Source: Roseomonas genomospecies 6
GTDB taxonomy: Bacteria; Pseudomonadota; Alphaproteobacteria; Azospirillales; Azospirillaceae
Direction: 5' to 3'
Assembly (NCBI RefSeq): GCF_008365375.1
Contig: NZ_QOKW01000009.1
Location: 62,001 to 126,000, forward strand
Length of the DNA stretch: 64,000 nucleotides
Made by a program: the position numbers and the translations under genes. Under the pieces are notes generated by a model. That model made no database searches, was not told where the DNA came from, and worked only from the letters and a program-made list of their open reading frames with translations. Below are positions 9,607-20,537 of this stretch, in pieces (within the stretch, counting starts at the first letter, position 1; each line of letters starts with the position of its first letter).

Positions 9607-9701
9607 CGGGGGTCCTCAACGCACCGGCGGCGCGCAGGGTTCCCCGCGCCGCCGGTGCCGCAGGCCGTCAATCGTGGCAAGCCGTCAATCGTGGCAAGCC
9701 G

Positions 9702-9941
9702 TCAGTCGTGCTTGTGGCCGTCCACCGACGGGTCCAGCAGACGGTGCAGGTGCACGATGAAGTAACGGGTGTGCGCGTCGTCGATCGTCGCACCGGTGGC
9801 GCCGCGCCACGCCTTGTACGCATCGTCGTAGCTGGGGAAGATGCCCACGATGTGGACCTTCGTTGGGTCCACGAACTGGTCGGAATCGGGGCGGACGAGT
9901 TCACCGCCGAACACGAGGTGGAGAAGCTGCTTGTCGGGCAT
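9702..9941 (-). CDS. DUF4170 domain protein
   Basis: A small 79-aa protein matching my recollection of alphaproteobacterial DUF4170 proteins: QLLHLVFGGEL, VGIFPSYDDAYKAWRGAT, DDAHTRYFIVHLHRLLDP. The start at 9941 (MPDKQLLH) leaves the conserved core at the N terminus; a longer frame to 10094 adds unrelated-looking sequence. Function unknown. Confidence 0.82.
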   Translation of the reverse strand: MPDKQLLHLVFGGELVRPDSDQFVDPTKVHIVGIFPSYDDAYKAWRGATGATIDDAHTRYFIVHLHRLLDPSVDGHKHD

Positions 9942-10130
9942 GACGCGGGCATCCTTGTTGGGCTGGATTTGAGGAAACTCATATCCGCCGTCCCCCTGCT
10001 TCTTCAAGTGGAATGACAGTGCTGTGACGCTGTGGCTCCCCCCGATTGCCACTTTTTTTCGGAAATGCGGGCAAAAGGCACCGCCTTGGGGCATAGTTCA
10101 AGGAAGAACAGGAGAAGCGAGGGGTGATTC

Positions 10131-10838
10131 ATGGTTGCTGGTAATACCACAAATCGCACGACAGCCCGGTGCGATGTGGCCGTCTGGGACTTGCCGACGC
10201 GCCTGTTTCATTGGGGGCTGGTCCTTCTGGTGGCGGTCGCGATCGTTTCCGCGAAGACCGACCGGATGACCATCCACATGCTGGCGGGAGAGGCGATCCT
10301 GGCGCTTTTGCTGTTCCGCCTCGTCTGGGGGCTGATCGGCAGCCAGACGGCGCGCTTCGCCGATTTCGTGAAGGGGCCGCGCGCGGTCCTGGCCTACGCC
10401 GCCGGGACGCTTCGCGGCAAACGCGGGGGCATGGCGGAAAAGCCGGTGCTGGGGCACAACCCGATGGGTGGGCTGATGGTGCTGGCGCTTCTGGGGGCGC
10501 TGACGCTCCAGGCGGTCGCCGGCCTCTTCACCTCGGACGACATCCTGGTCGACGGGCCGTTGGTGGCTCAGGCGTCGGGGGACGTGGTGGCGGGCTTCAG
10601 CACCCTGCACCGTGTCCTGGCCGACGGAATCCTGATCCTGATCGGCGTGCATGTGCTGGCCGTGCTGGCCTATCTGGTGGTGAAGCGTGACAATCTGATC
10701 CGCCCGATGATCACGGGGCGGAAGACGATCCCGGCGGATGCGCCGGTGGAGCCGCCCAAGCGCCGTCCGGCGGCGCTGGCGCTGGCGGTGATGGCCGCGG
10801 CGGCGGGGCTGGTGGCGGCGGTGGTGCAGGCGGGCTGA
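10131..10838 (+). CDS. cytochrome b561-family membrane protein
   Basis: A 235-aa integral membrane di-haem cytochrome b. The N terminus has the WDLPTRLFHWG signature (haem-ligand His), followed by four hydrophobic segments. Further candidate His ligands are in MLAGEAILALLLFR-adjacent 'TIHML', 'GHNPMGG' and 'LHRVLADGILILIGVHVLAV'. It is convergent with a cytochrome c' gene 65 bp away, a common proteobacterial pairing in which the b-type protein can reduce the c-type one. Confidence 0.92.
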   Translation: MVAGNTTNRTTARCDVAVWDLPTRLFHWGLVLLVAVAIVSAKTDRMTIHMLAGEAILALLLFRLVWGLIGSQTARFADFVKGPRAVLAYAAGTLRGKRGGMAEKPVLGHNPMGGLMVLALLGALTLQAVAGLFTSDDILVDGPLVAQASGDVVAGFSTLHRVLADGILILIGVHVLAVLAYLVVKRDNLIRPMITGRKTIPADAPVEPPKRRPAALALAVMAAAAGLVAAVVQAG

Positions 10839-10903
10839 GAAGGAAGGTCGGGCGTGCCTTCCCCGCGCCGGGCGGGGAAGGGGCGTTCCATGGATCGGCC
10901 GGA

Positions 10904-11332
10904 TCAGTCGGCGCGGTAGCGATCGTGACAGGCCTTGCAGGCTCCGCCCACGGCGGCGAACTGCTTGGCGGTGGCGGCCTTGTCGCCGGAGGCGGCGGCG
11001 GTCTCCAGTTCCTTGGCGGCGGCCTGGAAGGCCTGGGCCTTGGCGGTGAAGTCGGCGTTGTTTGACCAGATGTCGGACTTGGCCTTGGTATCGCCCTTGT
11101 CGCTGCCCGCCGGGAACAGGGTCGGGATCTGGGCGGCGAAGGCACCCATGCGCTGGGCGACCGGGCCGACCTGGGCGACCTTGTCGCTGCCCAGCAGGTC
11201 CTTGATCTCGGCCATCGCCTTCTTGCTGGAATCGAAGCCGTCCTTGCGCGCCTTGATCGAATCCTGGGCCATGGCCGTGCCGCCGATGAGGAGCAGGGCG
11301 GCCGTGGCGGCCAGCGTGACGCGGGTGAGCAT
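10904..11332 (-). CDS. cytochrome c'
   Basis: A 142-aa periplasmic four-helix-bundle cytochrome. It has a signal peptide (MLTRVTLAATAALLLIGGTAMA) and the C-terminal haem motif CKACH followed by DRYR, as in cytochromes c'. These bind NO or CO and give nitrosative-stress protection. The AGGATC upstream of ATG 11332 is a plausible ribosome site. It is convergent with the cytochrome b561 gene. Confidence 0.93.
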   Translation of the reverse strand: MLTRVTLAATAALLLIGGTAMAQDSIKARKDGFDSSKKAMAEIKDLLGSDKVAQVGPVAQRMGAFAAQIPTLFPAGSDKGDTKAKSDIWSNNADFTAKAQAFQAAAKELETAAASGDKAATAKQFAAVGGACKACHDRYRAD

Positions 11333-11525
11333 GCAGATCCTCCGGAGATGGGTTGATTAGAAAGAGGTAACATACCCCTTTCGTTGCGCCGGCTGTCAAG
11401 CCGGGCCTGTGCGGCGCGGCAACCGGGCCCGCGGGCCAGCCAGCCAGCCGCCGGTCCATCCGCCTGCCGGGAAACCGGCCCGCTCGGGGAGTGATCGGCT
11501 TGCAAGAGCAATAAGGCGGAAGTAA

Positions 11526-12809
<1,284 letters not shown>

Positions 12810-12812
<3 letters not shown>

Positions 12813-12872
12813 TCCCGGGCGGTTGATTGATCCGGGTGTGTGCGAGGGGGCCGGAAGGCCCCCTTGTTTTTT
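12810..12872 (+). repeat. left copy of duplicated block flanking the TPR-HEPN pair
   Basis: TGATCCCGGGCGGTT at 12810-12824 recurs exactly at 14119-14133. In both places, some 20 bp later, comes a GGGGGCC-GAAGGCCCCC type terminator (12846 and 14153). The duplicated block brackets the two cargo genes. Confidence 0.75.
12846..12872 (+). terminator. rho-independent terminator of aatA
   Basis: A GGGGGCC GGAA GGCCCCC hairpin followed by TTGTTTTTT. A near copy lies at 14153, see the flanking-repeat entry. Confidence 0.88.
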
Positions 12873-12942
12873 GCCCTTCCGCGGGTGGCTTTGCGGGCTT
12901 CCTCACCCGATGTTAGAGTGTGCGGAACGCGAGGATTCGGCC

Positions 12943-13695
12943 ATGAATGCACCGGCACCGCAGAACGCCGCGGTGGAGCTTTGGAACAGCCTGAACCACC
13001 TGAGCCGTGACGACGGGGTTCAGGTGGAGCGTGTCCTTTGGAAATTTCGTGGACAGGTTGCCCGCAAACCCAATGATTTCATTGCGCGCATGGGGCTTGC
13101 CAGGGTGCTTCTCATGCTCGGTAGAAAGAGCGAGGCCATGCCGCATGTTGAAACCGTATGGGGCATGCGCCATGGACAAGCGTATGAAGATTTGGTCAGC
13201 CTTGGTGGGCTCCTCGTGAATTGCGGGAAACTTCCCGAAATGCTGGATTTGTACAACTCCTTGTCCGGTTTCCAAGGCGTTCACAACGATAGAATCCTTT
13301 GGCAGAATGCAGCCGAGCTTGCGTTCCGTCTCGGCGATCTTTCGGTGTGGGACCATTGGGATCGGATCACCAATGCTGCGACCTTGGAGCAGCGCCGGTG
13401 GCGGAGTCGCTTGTCCGCAGAGGGCCTGAACGATGCGTTTCAGCGCCATCAGGCGATTGCCGAAGCCATCGTCGGGCCATACACCAGCTATTTTCATGGC
13501 ACCATTATTCCAGATGGGGATGGTGAGGCGACCGCCTATCTGGAGTATTTCACCGATCTCGACCAGGATGCCCGCTTCGAGATTGAAGGCGCCATCGCCG
13601 ATCGGCTGGACTCGGATGAACTGATCCGTGTGGCGGATTTCGTCACCGTATGCGTGCGCGGTTCGGCCGCTAACCGGATCGAGGCCGCCGCATGA
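12943..13695 (+). CDS. TPR-like helical protein, function unknown
   Basis: A 250-aa protein starting at ATG 12943. The first ~150 residues look like tetratricopeptide-type helix pairs (ARKPNDFIARMGLARVLLMLGRKSEAMPHVETVW). The C-terminal ~60 residues are acidic (YLEYFTDLDQDARFEIEGAIADRLDSDELIRV). The base composition is lower in GC than in neighbouring aatA and nhaA. The stop overlaps the start of the next gene by 4 bp (ATGA), so the two are translationally coupled. It may act as antitoxin or adaptor to the HEPN partner; this is an inference. Confidence 0.72.
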   Translation: MNAPAPQNAAVELWNSLNHLSRDDGVQVERVLWKFRGQVARKPNDFIARMGLARVLLMLGRKSEAMPHVETVWGMRHGQAYEDLVSLGGLLVNCGKLPEMLDLYNSLSGFQGVHNDRILWQNAAELAFRLGDLSVWDHWDRITNAATLEQRRWRSRLSAEGLNDAFQRHQAIAEAIVGPYTSYFHGTIIPDGDGEATAYLEYFTDLDQDARFEIEGAIADRLDSDELIRVADFVTVCVRGSAANRIEAAA

Positions 13696-14072
13696 TTACC
13701 CCCGCCGATGTGCTGCGTGAAGCCCAAGCGCTTTTCGGCATGGACGATGGTGACGAGGTTCGTCGGCGCACCGCGGTGTCGCGCGCCTATTACGCGGCCT
13801 ATCATCACGCTCGGTGCGCAGCCGAGGCGGATGGATACCGAGAGGACGGCAAGGCCAGCGTCCATTGGCAATTGCAGCGGCATTACAGCGGCAAGGCGAA
13901 TCCCAAGCAGAGGCGCATCGCGCAGTTCCTTCGGAATTTGAAAGGCCTGCGTGTTCGCGCGGACTACCGGCTGTCGGAAGCCCTGAGCGTTTCTGAAGCA
14001 AGGGAGGCGCTCTCTCTGGCGGCGCACATCGTGACCCAGATTGATCGGATTTCCCAGGACAAACCGGCCTAG
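13692..14072 (+). CDS. HEPN-domain protein (UPF0332-like)
   Basis: A 126-aa all-helical protein. The segment RTAVSRAYYAAYHHARCAAE gives an R-x6-H arrangement, and the later segment LKGLRVRADYRL is typical of HEPN/UPF0332 proteins, many of which are RNase toxins or their binding partners. It is coupled to the upstream TPR-like gene by a 4-bp overlap. The pair is bracketed by a duplicated terminator block, so it looks like a mobile cargo insertion. Confidence 0.8.
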   Translation: MITPADVLREAQALFGMDDGDEVRRRTAVSRAYYAAYHHARCAAEADGYREDGKASVHWQLQRHYSGKANPKQRRIAQFLRNLKGLRVRADYRLSEALSVSEAREALSLAAHIVTQIDRISQDKPA

Positions 14073-14118
14073 CCGGTAGAATGGAAAGAGGCGATTCGCA
14101 TCGCATGGCGCTTTTCAA

Positions 14119-14179
14119 TGATCCCGGGCGGTTCCGACCGACCTGAAAAAGTAGAGGGGGCCGAAAGGCCCCCTCTTTT
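14119..14179 (+). repeat. right copy of duplicated block, with terminator
   Basis: Repeats TGATCCCGGGCGGTT (14119-14133) and carries the hairpin AGGGGGCC GAAA GGCCCCCT plus TTTT at 14153-14179. The hairpin can terminate the HEPN gene (+) and, being symmetrical, may also serve nhaA (-). Confidence 0.75.
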
Positions 14180-14206
14180 CGTCTCTGCGCTTTATGGACC
14201 GCTGCT

Positions 14207-15433
14207 TTACGCGCTGCGGTCGGCTTCCGCGGTTTGCAGGACCGGGGCGATGGCCTTCGCCGACACCAGCCGCAGGACCACGGCGCCCGCTGTGGCGGAC
14301 AGGAGCGAACCGGCGAAGACGCCCACCTTCACCGCGTCGCCAAGCTCCGGCGAGGTGGGGAAGGCCAGCGCTCCGATGAACAGGCTCATGGTGAAGCCAA
14401 TCCCGCACAGCAGGGAAACGCCGTAGAGCTGCGCGATGTTGGCCCCGGCCGGCATGTTCGCGTAGCCCAGCCGGATGGTCAGCCAGGCGGTTCCGAAGAC
14501 GCCGACCATCTTGCCCAGGAACAGGCCGAGCGCGATGCCCATCGGCAGCGAGCCGGTGAGGATCGAGGCTTCCATGCCGGCGAAGGACACGCCCGCGTTG
14601 GCGAAGCCGAAGATCGGGACGATCAGGAAGGCCACCCAGGGGTGGATGCCGTGCTCCAACCGAAGCAGCGGGGCATGCGCGTCCGCCGGCTGGCCGGCGG
14701 TGGAGCGCAGCGGGATGGTCAGCGCCAGGGTCACGCCCGCCAGCGTCGCGTGCACGCCCGACAGCAGAACCGCTCCCCACAGCCCGGCGCCCAGCACCAG
14801 ATAGGGCAGGAGGGACCGCACGCCGAACCGGTTCAGGCCGATCAGCGCCGCCAGGATCAGCGCCGCCACGCCGAGCGCGGGCAGGGACAGGTCCGCGGTG
14901 TAGAACAGGGCGATGATGATGACCGCACCCAGATCGTCGATGATCGCCAGCGCCGTGAGGAAGATCTTGAGCGAGATCGGAACGCGCGGACCCAGAAGCG
15001 ACAGGACGCCGAGCGCGAAGGCGATGTCGGTCGCCGCCGGAATGGCCCAGCCGTTGACCGTGGCGGGGTTGCCGGCGTTGAAGGCCAGATAGACCAGGGC
15101 GGGCACCAGCATGCCGCCCGCTGCCGCGATGCCCGGCAGGATTCGGCACGACCATGTGGAAAGCTGGCCGTCCAGCATCTCCCGCTTGATTTCAAGCCCG
15201 ACCAGCAGAAAGAAGATCGCCATCAGGCCGTCGTTGATCCAATGCCCGATGCTGAGCCCCAGGACATAGGTGTGGAGCGTTTCGAAATAGGCGCCCGACA
15301 GAGGGGAATTCGCCACCACCAGAGCCAGCGCCGCGGCGACCATCAGCAGGATGCCGCCCGACGCCTCGCTGTTCATGAAGTCCCGGATGAAGGACGCCGG
15401 GCGCCGGCCGGCGGCTTGATTCTGAACATCCAT
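14207..15433 (-). CDS. nhaA: Na+/H+ antiporter NhaA
   Basis: A 408-aa inner-membrane antiporter exporting Na+ in exchange for H+ for pH and salt homeostasis. The start at 15433 (MDVQNQAAG) precedes the first conserved helix ([17 protein letters not shown]). Key elements are [30 protein letters not shown] and the ion-binding Asp pair in [17 protein letters not shown]. About twelve hydrophobic segments are visible. Length is as usual for the family. Confidence 0.95.
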   Translation of the reverse strand: MDVQNQAAGRRPASFIRDFMNSEASGGILLMVAAALALVVANSPLSGAYFETLHTYVLGLSIGHWINDGLMAIFFLLVGLEIKREMLDGQLSTWSCRILPGIAAAGGMLVPALVYLAFNAGNPATVNGWAIPAATDIAFALGVLSLLGPRVPISLKIFLTALAIIDDLGAVIIIALFYTADLSLPALGVAALILAALIGLNRFGVRSLLPYLVLGAGLWGAVLLSGVHATLAGVTLALTIPLRSTAGQPADAHAPLLRLEHGIHPWVAFLIVPIFGFANAGVSFAGMEASILTGSLPMGIALGLFLGKMVGVFGTAWLTIRLGYANMPAGANIAQLYGVSLLCGIGFTMSLFIGALAFPTSPELGDAVKVGVFAGSLLSATAGAVVLRLVSAKAIAPVLQTAEADRSA

Positions 15434-15555
15434 GGCGCTTTGTTCCTTTCCTGATTGGCGGGAAAAACGGGATTTGGCGGAGATTGTAAAAAGATTGTGG
15501 CGCCACAGCGACTTCGCCATGGCGCCACCGGAAGTTTCCGCTCAGATGCGCGCCA

Positions 15556-16962
15556 TCACATGAAGAACTTCGTGATCAGCACGTAGAGCGTCAAACCAAT
15601 CAGGCTGATCGTGCCGGCCCAGGCCCAGCCGAACTGGAACTTGCTCGGCAGCAGTTCACGCTCGAAATCGCTCGTGAAGTTGTCCTTGACCGCCTTGATG
15701 GTCAGCCAGAACAGGACCGGCGAGAAGACCAGGGCCATGACGGAGGCGAGCTGGACCACGAAGATCGGCTCGGGCAGGCCGTAGACCACCGCGATGCCGG
15801 CGACCAGCCACGTCACCTGCATGCCGCGGTACAGCAGCTTGCGGATCGCCGCGGTGTCCCAGTCGCGCTTCAGACGGACCACGCACTCCTCGAACAGGCG
15901 GGCCTGACCGTCGAAGTAGGTGAAGACGGTGGAGAACAGAGCGGCCACGCCGCCGGCGATGATGACCGGGAAGATCCACGCGCCGAAGGTGTCGGTGTAG
16001 ATGCTGGCGATGGTCACGCCCATCTCCGAACCCTTGGGCACCAGACCCTGCGGGTGCAGCACGACGGCACCGACGATCAGGAAGATCATGCCCGACAGCA
16101 TCGAGATGATGTAGCTGATGTTCATGTCGCGCTTGAACAGGATCAGGCTGTTCTTCATGTAGTTCGGGTCCATGTGCACGGTGTGCCCCTGGGCCCGCAT
16201 CTCGTTGACCTTCACCATGCCGGCCTTCTTGTCCACGGCCCAGTTGGACTGCATGGGCGCGACTTCCAGCGTGGTCGGGAAATAGCCGAACATGGCCCCG
16301 AACAGCATCATCGAGCCGATCGGCGGCAGGGTCGGCAGCAGACGCGACAGATACTCGCCCGGCGGCGGGGCCTGGAGCGCGAAGGCCACGAAGCAGGACA
16401 CGGCGAAGACGATGATGAGGATCTTGCAGATGCCCTCGACCGCCTTGTAGCTGCCCATCCACAGGATTCCGACGGTCAGCAGAAGGATGGCGACCGCCCA
16501 GAGCTGCATCGACATGAACGGGAAGGCCGCCCACATCAGCGCCGCGCAGCCCAGCGCGCGGCCGGCGATGCCCACGGTGTTGGCGAAGCCCTGGAAGATC
16601 ATGAACCACAGCGGCCAGGTGCCAACGCGGTGGTAGGCGTTGATGATGGATTCGCCCTTCACCATCGTGTAGCGGTGGGCGAATTCGAAGGCGCAGTATT
16701 TGATGATGTAGGCGGCCAGGATCACCCACAGCAGATCGTAGCCGTACAGCGCGCCGGCGGTCGGCGCGTGCATGATGTGGCTGGCGCCGATGCCGGTCAT
16801 GGCCGCGGCGATGCCGGGACCCATGGCCTTCCAGGTGTCCATGAAGCCGGTGCCGGGGGCTTCCAGCCGGATGACCTTCTTGGCGCTTCCGTCCGCGGCG
16901 GCGCCGGCACCGTATTGGCCATCGGCGTCGATGGCCGCACTGTTCGTCGAGCTGATGCTCAT
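15556..16962 (-). CDS. Nramp-family-like membrane transporter lacking the DPGN motif
   Basis: A 468-aa protein with about 11 hydrophobic segments and the overall layout of Nramp carriers (GPGIAAA at the start of TM1). The start at 16962 follows GGGAGGAG. In TM1, where metal-transporting Nramps have DPGN, this protein reads TGIGASH. In TM6, where they have MPHN, it reads FPTTLEVAPMQSN. It therefore belongs to a divergent Nramp-related branch and may not carry Mn2+/Fe2+. The substrate is unknown. Confidence 0.8.
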   Translation of the reverse strand: MSISSTNSAAIDADGQYGAGAAADGSAKKVIRLEAPGTGFMDTWKAMGPGIAAAMTGIGASHIMHAPTAGALYGYDLLWVILAAYIIKYCAFEFAHRYTMVKGESIINAYHRVGTWPLWFMIFQGFANTVGIAGRALGCAALMWAAFPFMSMQLWAVAILLLTVGILWMGSYKAVEGICKILIIVFAVSCFVAFALQAPPPGEYLSRLLPTLPPIGSMMLFGAMFGYFPTTLEVAPMQSNWAVDKKAGMVKVNEMRAQGHTVHMDPNYMKNSLILFKRDMNISYIISMLSGMIFLIVGAVVLHPQGLVPKGSEMGVTIASIYTDTFGAWIFPVIIAGGVAALFSTVFTYFDGQARLFEECVVRLKRDWDTAAIRKLLYRGMQVTWLVAGIAVVYGLPEPIFVVQLASVMALVFSPVLFWLTIKAVKDNFTSDFERELLPSKFQFGWAWAGTISLIGLTLYVLITKFFM

Positions 16963-17727
16963 ACCCAACTCCTCCCTAGGATTGGCCTGTCGATTGGCGT
17001 CGGGCCGCTTGGTGATTTTCGGCCCGCTTCCGTCCGGCTCCTTTCCTGATCCATGCTCCGATGCAGGCTGGTTTCCCGCATGCCATAGTTTGGTATGCCA
17101 AATATCAGCGACGCGTAGGGAAAAATTTCCCTGGGGGGTGGGCGTTTTTCAGACTCAGGAAAAATGCAAAAATCGGGGACTAAAAGTGCGACTACCCATA
17201 TCGGCACCAATCCCGGCGCTTCATGAGAAAGCAAGCCGATGATGAAGTTTGCGGGTTGCCATCGACCGGAAGATCGTCCATATGCCGTTGGACTCAGCGC
17301 GCTTGGGCCGCACGCTGCGTCTCCTCCCCGAAGGCTGTTCCTGTGAATCCAGGAACAGCCTTCTTTCGTTCCGATGCTTTGCGGGGACAAAAATTTTTTC
17401 AGTTTTCAGGGATGAAAACTGAGTGCCGCTGAGTCGGCTTTGGGTCTTCGTGAAGACCGGTGATTTGCGGGCCTAGGTTATTAATCCCCGAAATGCAAAA
17501 ATTTTTTGAAGGACCCGGTTCCGCGACGGGAAACCACGACATCGTTTTGTGTTTTGCCGTATTGTGAAAAATGCGCAGGTGTTCGGGAACTGAAAACGCC
17601 TATCCTTACGGGTAGGGCGAGCGGAAAGCCGTGCAACACGCGGCGGCAAACCTGTTGTCCGGGGCATCGCTCCGAAGGATTGCGCCGCCTGAATTCGGCG
17701 CCATGAACCGAATGCGTGGGAGTTCCC
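16963..17727. other. 765-bp non-coding stretch with a strong hairpin
   Basis: No convincing gene. It contains AT-richer patches with repeated AAAAATTTTTT and TGCAAAAA words (near 17160, 17390 and 17490) and the hairpin at 17330. Part is presumably the promoter region of the Nramp-like gene. Confidence 0.6.
17330..17363 (+). terminator. 14-bp perfect hairpin, possible sRNA terminator
   Basis: GAAGGCTGTTCCTG, loop TGAATC, then the exact complement, followed by TTTCGTT. No protein gene ends here, so an upstream small RNA is possible. Confidence 0.5.
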
Positions 17728-17970
17728 ATGATCCTGGAACCGATCTCACTCGCCGTGGCGTTGTGCCTCGCCACGTTCGCCGCGACCTACATCGCTTCCG
17801 TGCTGAACTCGGTGTGGGACAGTCACAAGGACCCCGGCGCCATCCTCGCGCCCGTACGGCCCTGGGGGCGCCCGGCCAACATGAACCGTGCCCCGCGCGG
17901 GGCGCGCCGTCATTTGTGGATTGCCGGAGAGGCGCCGGAGTTGAAACACCGGAATGAAAGGCCGGAGTGA
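17728..17970 (+). CDS. small single-helix membrane protein, hypothetical
   Basis: An 80-aa product (MILEPISLAVALCLATFAATYIASVLNSVW...) with one N-terminal transmembrane helix and a charged tail. Start ATG 17728; a GTG four codons upstream is possible. No family recognised. Confidence 0.5.
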   Translation: MILEPISLAVALCLATFAATYIASVLNSVWDSHKDPGAILAPVRPWGRPANMNRAPRGARRHLWIAGEAPELKHRNERPE

Positions 17971-18038
17971 GGCGCCTGAGTGAAACGGGGGCGCCCGGAA
18001 ACGGTCAGGTGCCGGCGGTCAGCGTAAGGCCGGAATCG

Positions 18039-18070
18039 GAAAGGGCCGCGACACGATCGCGGCCCTTTCG
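18039..18070 (+). terminator. rho-independent-type hairpin
   Basis: AAAGGGCCGCGA CACGA TCGCGGCCCTTT followed by CGTCG; a strong GC stem but only a short T run. It lies 70 bp after the small membrane-protein gene. Confidence 0.65.
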
Positions 18071-18106
18071 TCGTCCGGTGTTGCCCGGCTTGCTGCAAGG
18101 CATGGC

Positions 18107-18235
18107 TTACAGGAAGCCGTACAGGCGGGACTTTTCGCACCAGGCTTCCATGAAAGACTTGAAGGCTTGGATGAAAGTCGTGCCGGTCGAACCGTTCCGG
18201 TTGGTGTGAAGGTGGCTTACAGTCGCGTAGGTCAT
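18107..18235 (-). CDS. 42-aa small protein
   Basis: A short frame from ATG 18235 with an optimal GGAGG ribosome site 6 nt upstream. The peptide begins MTYATVSHLHTN and ends FMEAWCEKSRLYGFL. The ribosome site and isolated position favour a real gene. Family not recognised. Confidence 0.5.
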   Translation of the reverse strand: MTYATVSHLHTNRNGSTGTTFIQAFKSFMEAWCEKSRLYGFL

Positions 18236-18432
18236 GATTGCCTCCGTTGTTCGATAAAAAGAATCTGCGCTGGTATACCCAATACCAGAAGCGCAATCCA
18301 TGCACCTCTCGATTGCCGTCAACACATGACAGGTCGCCAAACAACTACTTTTGGTTTGTTGGACTGATTTATTGTGCAGCTGATTTTCTTTCCCTGCTTT
18401 GCGCGGTCCTGCACCGTCGCCAGGACGGTGGC

Positions 18433-18470
18433 AAAAAAATGGAGCCGGAGGATGAACCCTCCGGCTCCAT
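18433..18470 (-). terminator. terminator of the EF-G-like gene
   Basis: Read on the minus strand: ATGGAGCCGGAGG, loop GTTCAT, its complement, then T7. It lies 28 bp after the stop at 18498. Confidence 0.9.
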
Positions 18471-18497
18471 GGCCTTCACCGCTCGACCCCTTGAATG

Positions 18498-20537
18498 CTA
18501 CTGCGCCGCCAGCGCCTCCTTGCGGATTTCCACCGCCTTGTCGGCGGCCTTGCCGGTCAGTTCCTGCAAGCGTTCGAAACTCCAGGTGAAGGTGCCGACG
18601 CCGAGCGAGAGCGACCGCAGTTCCACGATCAGGTCGTGCATCTCGGCCTGCGGCAGATAGGCCTTCACCTCGTCCCAGCCCTGCCAGCCGGGGCGCGCGT
18701 CGTAGCCCAGGATCTGCCCGCGCCGTCCGCTGACCAGACGCTGGACCTTGGACGTGAAGTCGCTTGGCACGGCGATGGAGACGGTCAGGATCGGCTCCAG
18801 GAGAACCGGGTCGCAGGCCGGCAACGCCTCGGTCATCGCCTGCCGCGCCACCGTCTTGAAGGCCATTTCGGAGCTGTCCACGGCGTGGAACTGCCCGCCG
18901 GTCAGCTTCACCGCGAAATCCACCACGGGGAAGCCCAGCGGCCCGCGCACCGCATAGTCGCGCACGCCGGTCTCCACCGCCGGGATGAACTGGCGCGGCA
19001 CGACGCCGCCGACGATGCCGTCCTCGAACTGAAAGCCGGTGCCGCGGGGCAGGGGCTTCACCTCCACATGGATGTCGGCGAACTGGCCGTGCCCGCCGGT
19101 CTGCCGCTTGTAACGGGCGTGGTGGGACGTGCTCTTGCGGATCGACTCGCGGTAGGGCACCTGCGGCGGCACGCCCTTGACCGTGACGTTGAACTTGTTG
19201 CGCAGCCGGTCCATGGCGATCTGGAGGTGGATGTCGCCCTGGCCCCACAGCACCAGTTCGCTCGTGTCGGCGGACTGGTCCAGCCGCAGGGCGGGGTCCT
19301 CCTCCACCAGCTTCTGGATGGCGGCGGTCAGCTTCACCTCGTCGTTGCGGTTCTGGGCGTGCAGGGCGAGGCCGAAGACGGGGGACGGCAGCTCCGGCCA
19401 CGGCGCCGGGCGGCCCGCGTTGCCCTTGTCGGTCAGCAGGTCGCCGGTCGCCGCCTTGTCGAGCCGGCCCAGAGCCACCACCTCGCCCGCCGCCGCCTGG
19501 GACAGCTTTTCCTGGTTGTGGCCCATCATGCGGAAGACGCCGGACACCCGCTCCCCGCCCAGCGTCATGCCGTCGCTCACCGTGCCCCGCCAGACCCGCG
19601 CGAGGCTGATCTTGCCGGCGTGGGAGCCGTTCAGCGTCTTGAAGACCTGGGCGGCCACCGCGGCGTCGGCGGGGATGCCGGCGCGCTCCGCCGTCGTGGC
19701 GACGTCGGGTCCTTCGTGGCGCAGCGCCTTCAGCAGGCGGCGGATGCCGTTGTCGTTCTCCGCCGAGCCGAAGAAGACCGGGACGATCAGATCCTCCGCC
19801 AGTTCGCTGGCCAGCCGGTCGTAGACCTCCTGCGTGTCGGGGGCGACGTCCTCCAGCAGCTTTTCCAGGAGCGCGTCGTCATAGTCGGCCACGGCCTCCA
19901 GCATCTCCTGCCGGGCCTCGTGCTCGCGGTCCTTCAGGCTGTCGGGGATCTGCACGAGGTTGGACGGCTTGTGCGGGTTGAAGTGCCAGGCGCGCTCGCT
20001 GACCAGATCGACGAAGCCGGTGATCTTCCCCCCCTCGCGGATCGGCACCTCGCGCAGCACCAGCTTGCGCGCCGACACCGCCTGATAGGCCTGCACCACA
20101 TCGCGCACCCGCAAGTCGCCCAGGCCGTCCACCTTGTTGATGAACAGCAGGTGGGGGATGCGGTTGTCGTCCAGGAACTTGAACAGGGGGGCGAGCAGCA
20201 CGGCCTTTTCCGGCGCCGCCTCGGCCACGATCACGGCGACGTCGGCCACCATCAGGGCGTTCTGGGTCTCGCAGACCAGCTCGACCGAGCCGGGGCAGTC
20301 GAGCACCGTCCAGCGTTCGCCCAGATACTCGAAGGAGGCGAGATTGACCTCCACGCTCATCTGCCGGGCCTTGGCTTCGGGAGAGCTGTCGCCGACCGCG
20401 TTGCCGTCGCGGACGCTGCCCTTGCGCGTGGTGGCCCCGGCGGCGGACAGCAAACTTTCCAGAAGCGATGTCTTGCCGCTGAGATAGGGGCCGACCAGCG
20501 CGGCGCAGCGGGCCGTCTGGATCTGTGTATGGGGCAT
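18498..20537 (-). CDS. elongation factor G-like translational GTPase (EF-G paralogue)
   Basis: A 679-aa GTPase with EF-G domain order. The start at 20537 gives MPHTQIQTARCAALVGPYLSGKTSLLESLL. The P-loop GPYLSGKTS and the G3 DCPGSVE differ from the GHVDHGKT and DTPGHVD of true EF-G; G4 (INKVDG) is kept. Later domains are intact (YRESIRKSTSHHARYKRQTGGHGQFADIHVE, and LEPILTVSIAVPSDF). This is the proteobacterial EF-G-like family whose exact role is unsettled; the main fusA is not in this window. Confidence 0.88.
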   Translation of the reverse strand: MPHTQIQTARCAALVGPYLSGKTSLLESLLSAAGATTRKGSVRDGNAVGDSSPEAKARQMSVEVNLASFEYLGERWTVLDCPGSVELVCETQNALMVADVAVIVAEAAPEKAVLLAPLFKFLDDNRIPHLLFINKVDGLGDLRVRDVVQAYQAVSARKLVLREVPIREGGKITGFVDLVSERAWHFNPHKPSNLVQIPDSLKDREHEARQEMLEAVADYDDALLEKLLEDVAPDTQEVYDRLASELAEDLIVPVFFGSAENDNGIRRLLKALRHEGPDVATTAERAGIPADAAVAAQVFKTLNGSHAGKISLARVWRGTVSDGMTLGGERVSGVFRMMGHNQEKLSQAAAGEVVALGRLDKAATGDLLTDKGNAGRPAPWPELPSPVFGLALHAQNRNDEVKLTAAIQKLVEEDPALRLDQSADTSELVLWGQGDIHLQIAMDRLRNKFNVTVKGVPPQVPYRESIRKSTSHHARYKRQTGGHGQFADIHVEVKPLPRGTGFQFEDGIVGGVVPRQFIPAVETGVRDYAVRGPLGFPVVDFAVKLTGGQFHAVDSSEMAFKTVARQAMTEALPACDPVLLEPILTVSIAVPSDFTSKVQRLVSGRRGQILGYDARPGWQGWDEVKAYLPQAEMHDLIVELRSLSLGVGTFTWSFERLQELTGKAADKAVEIRKEALAAQ

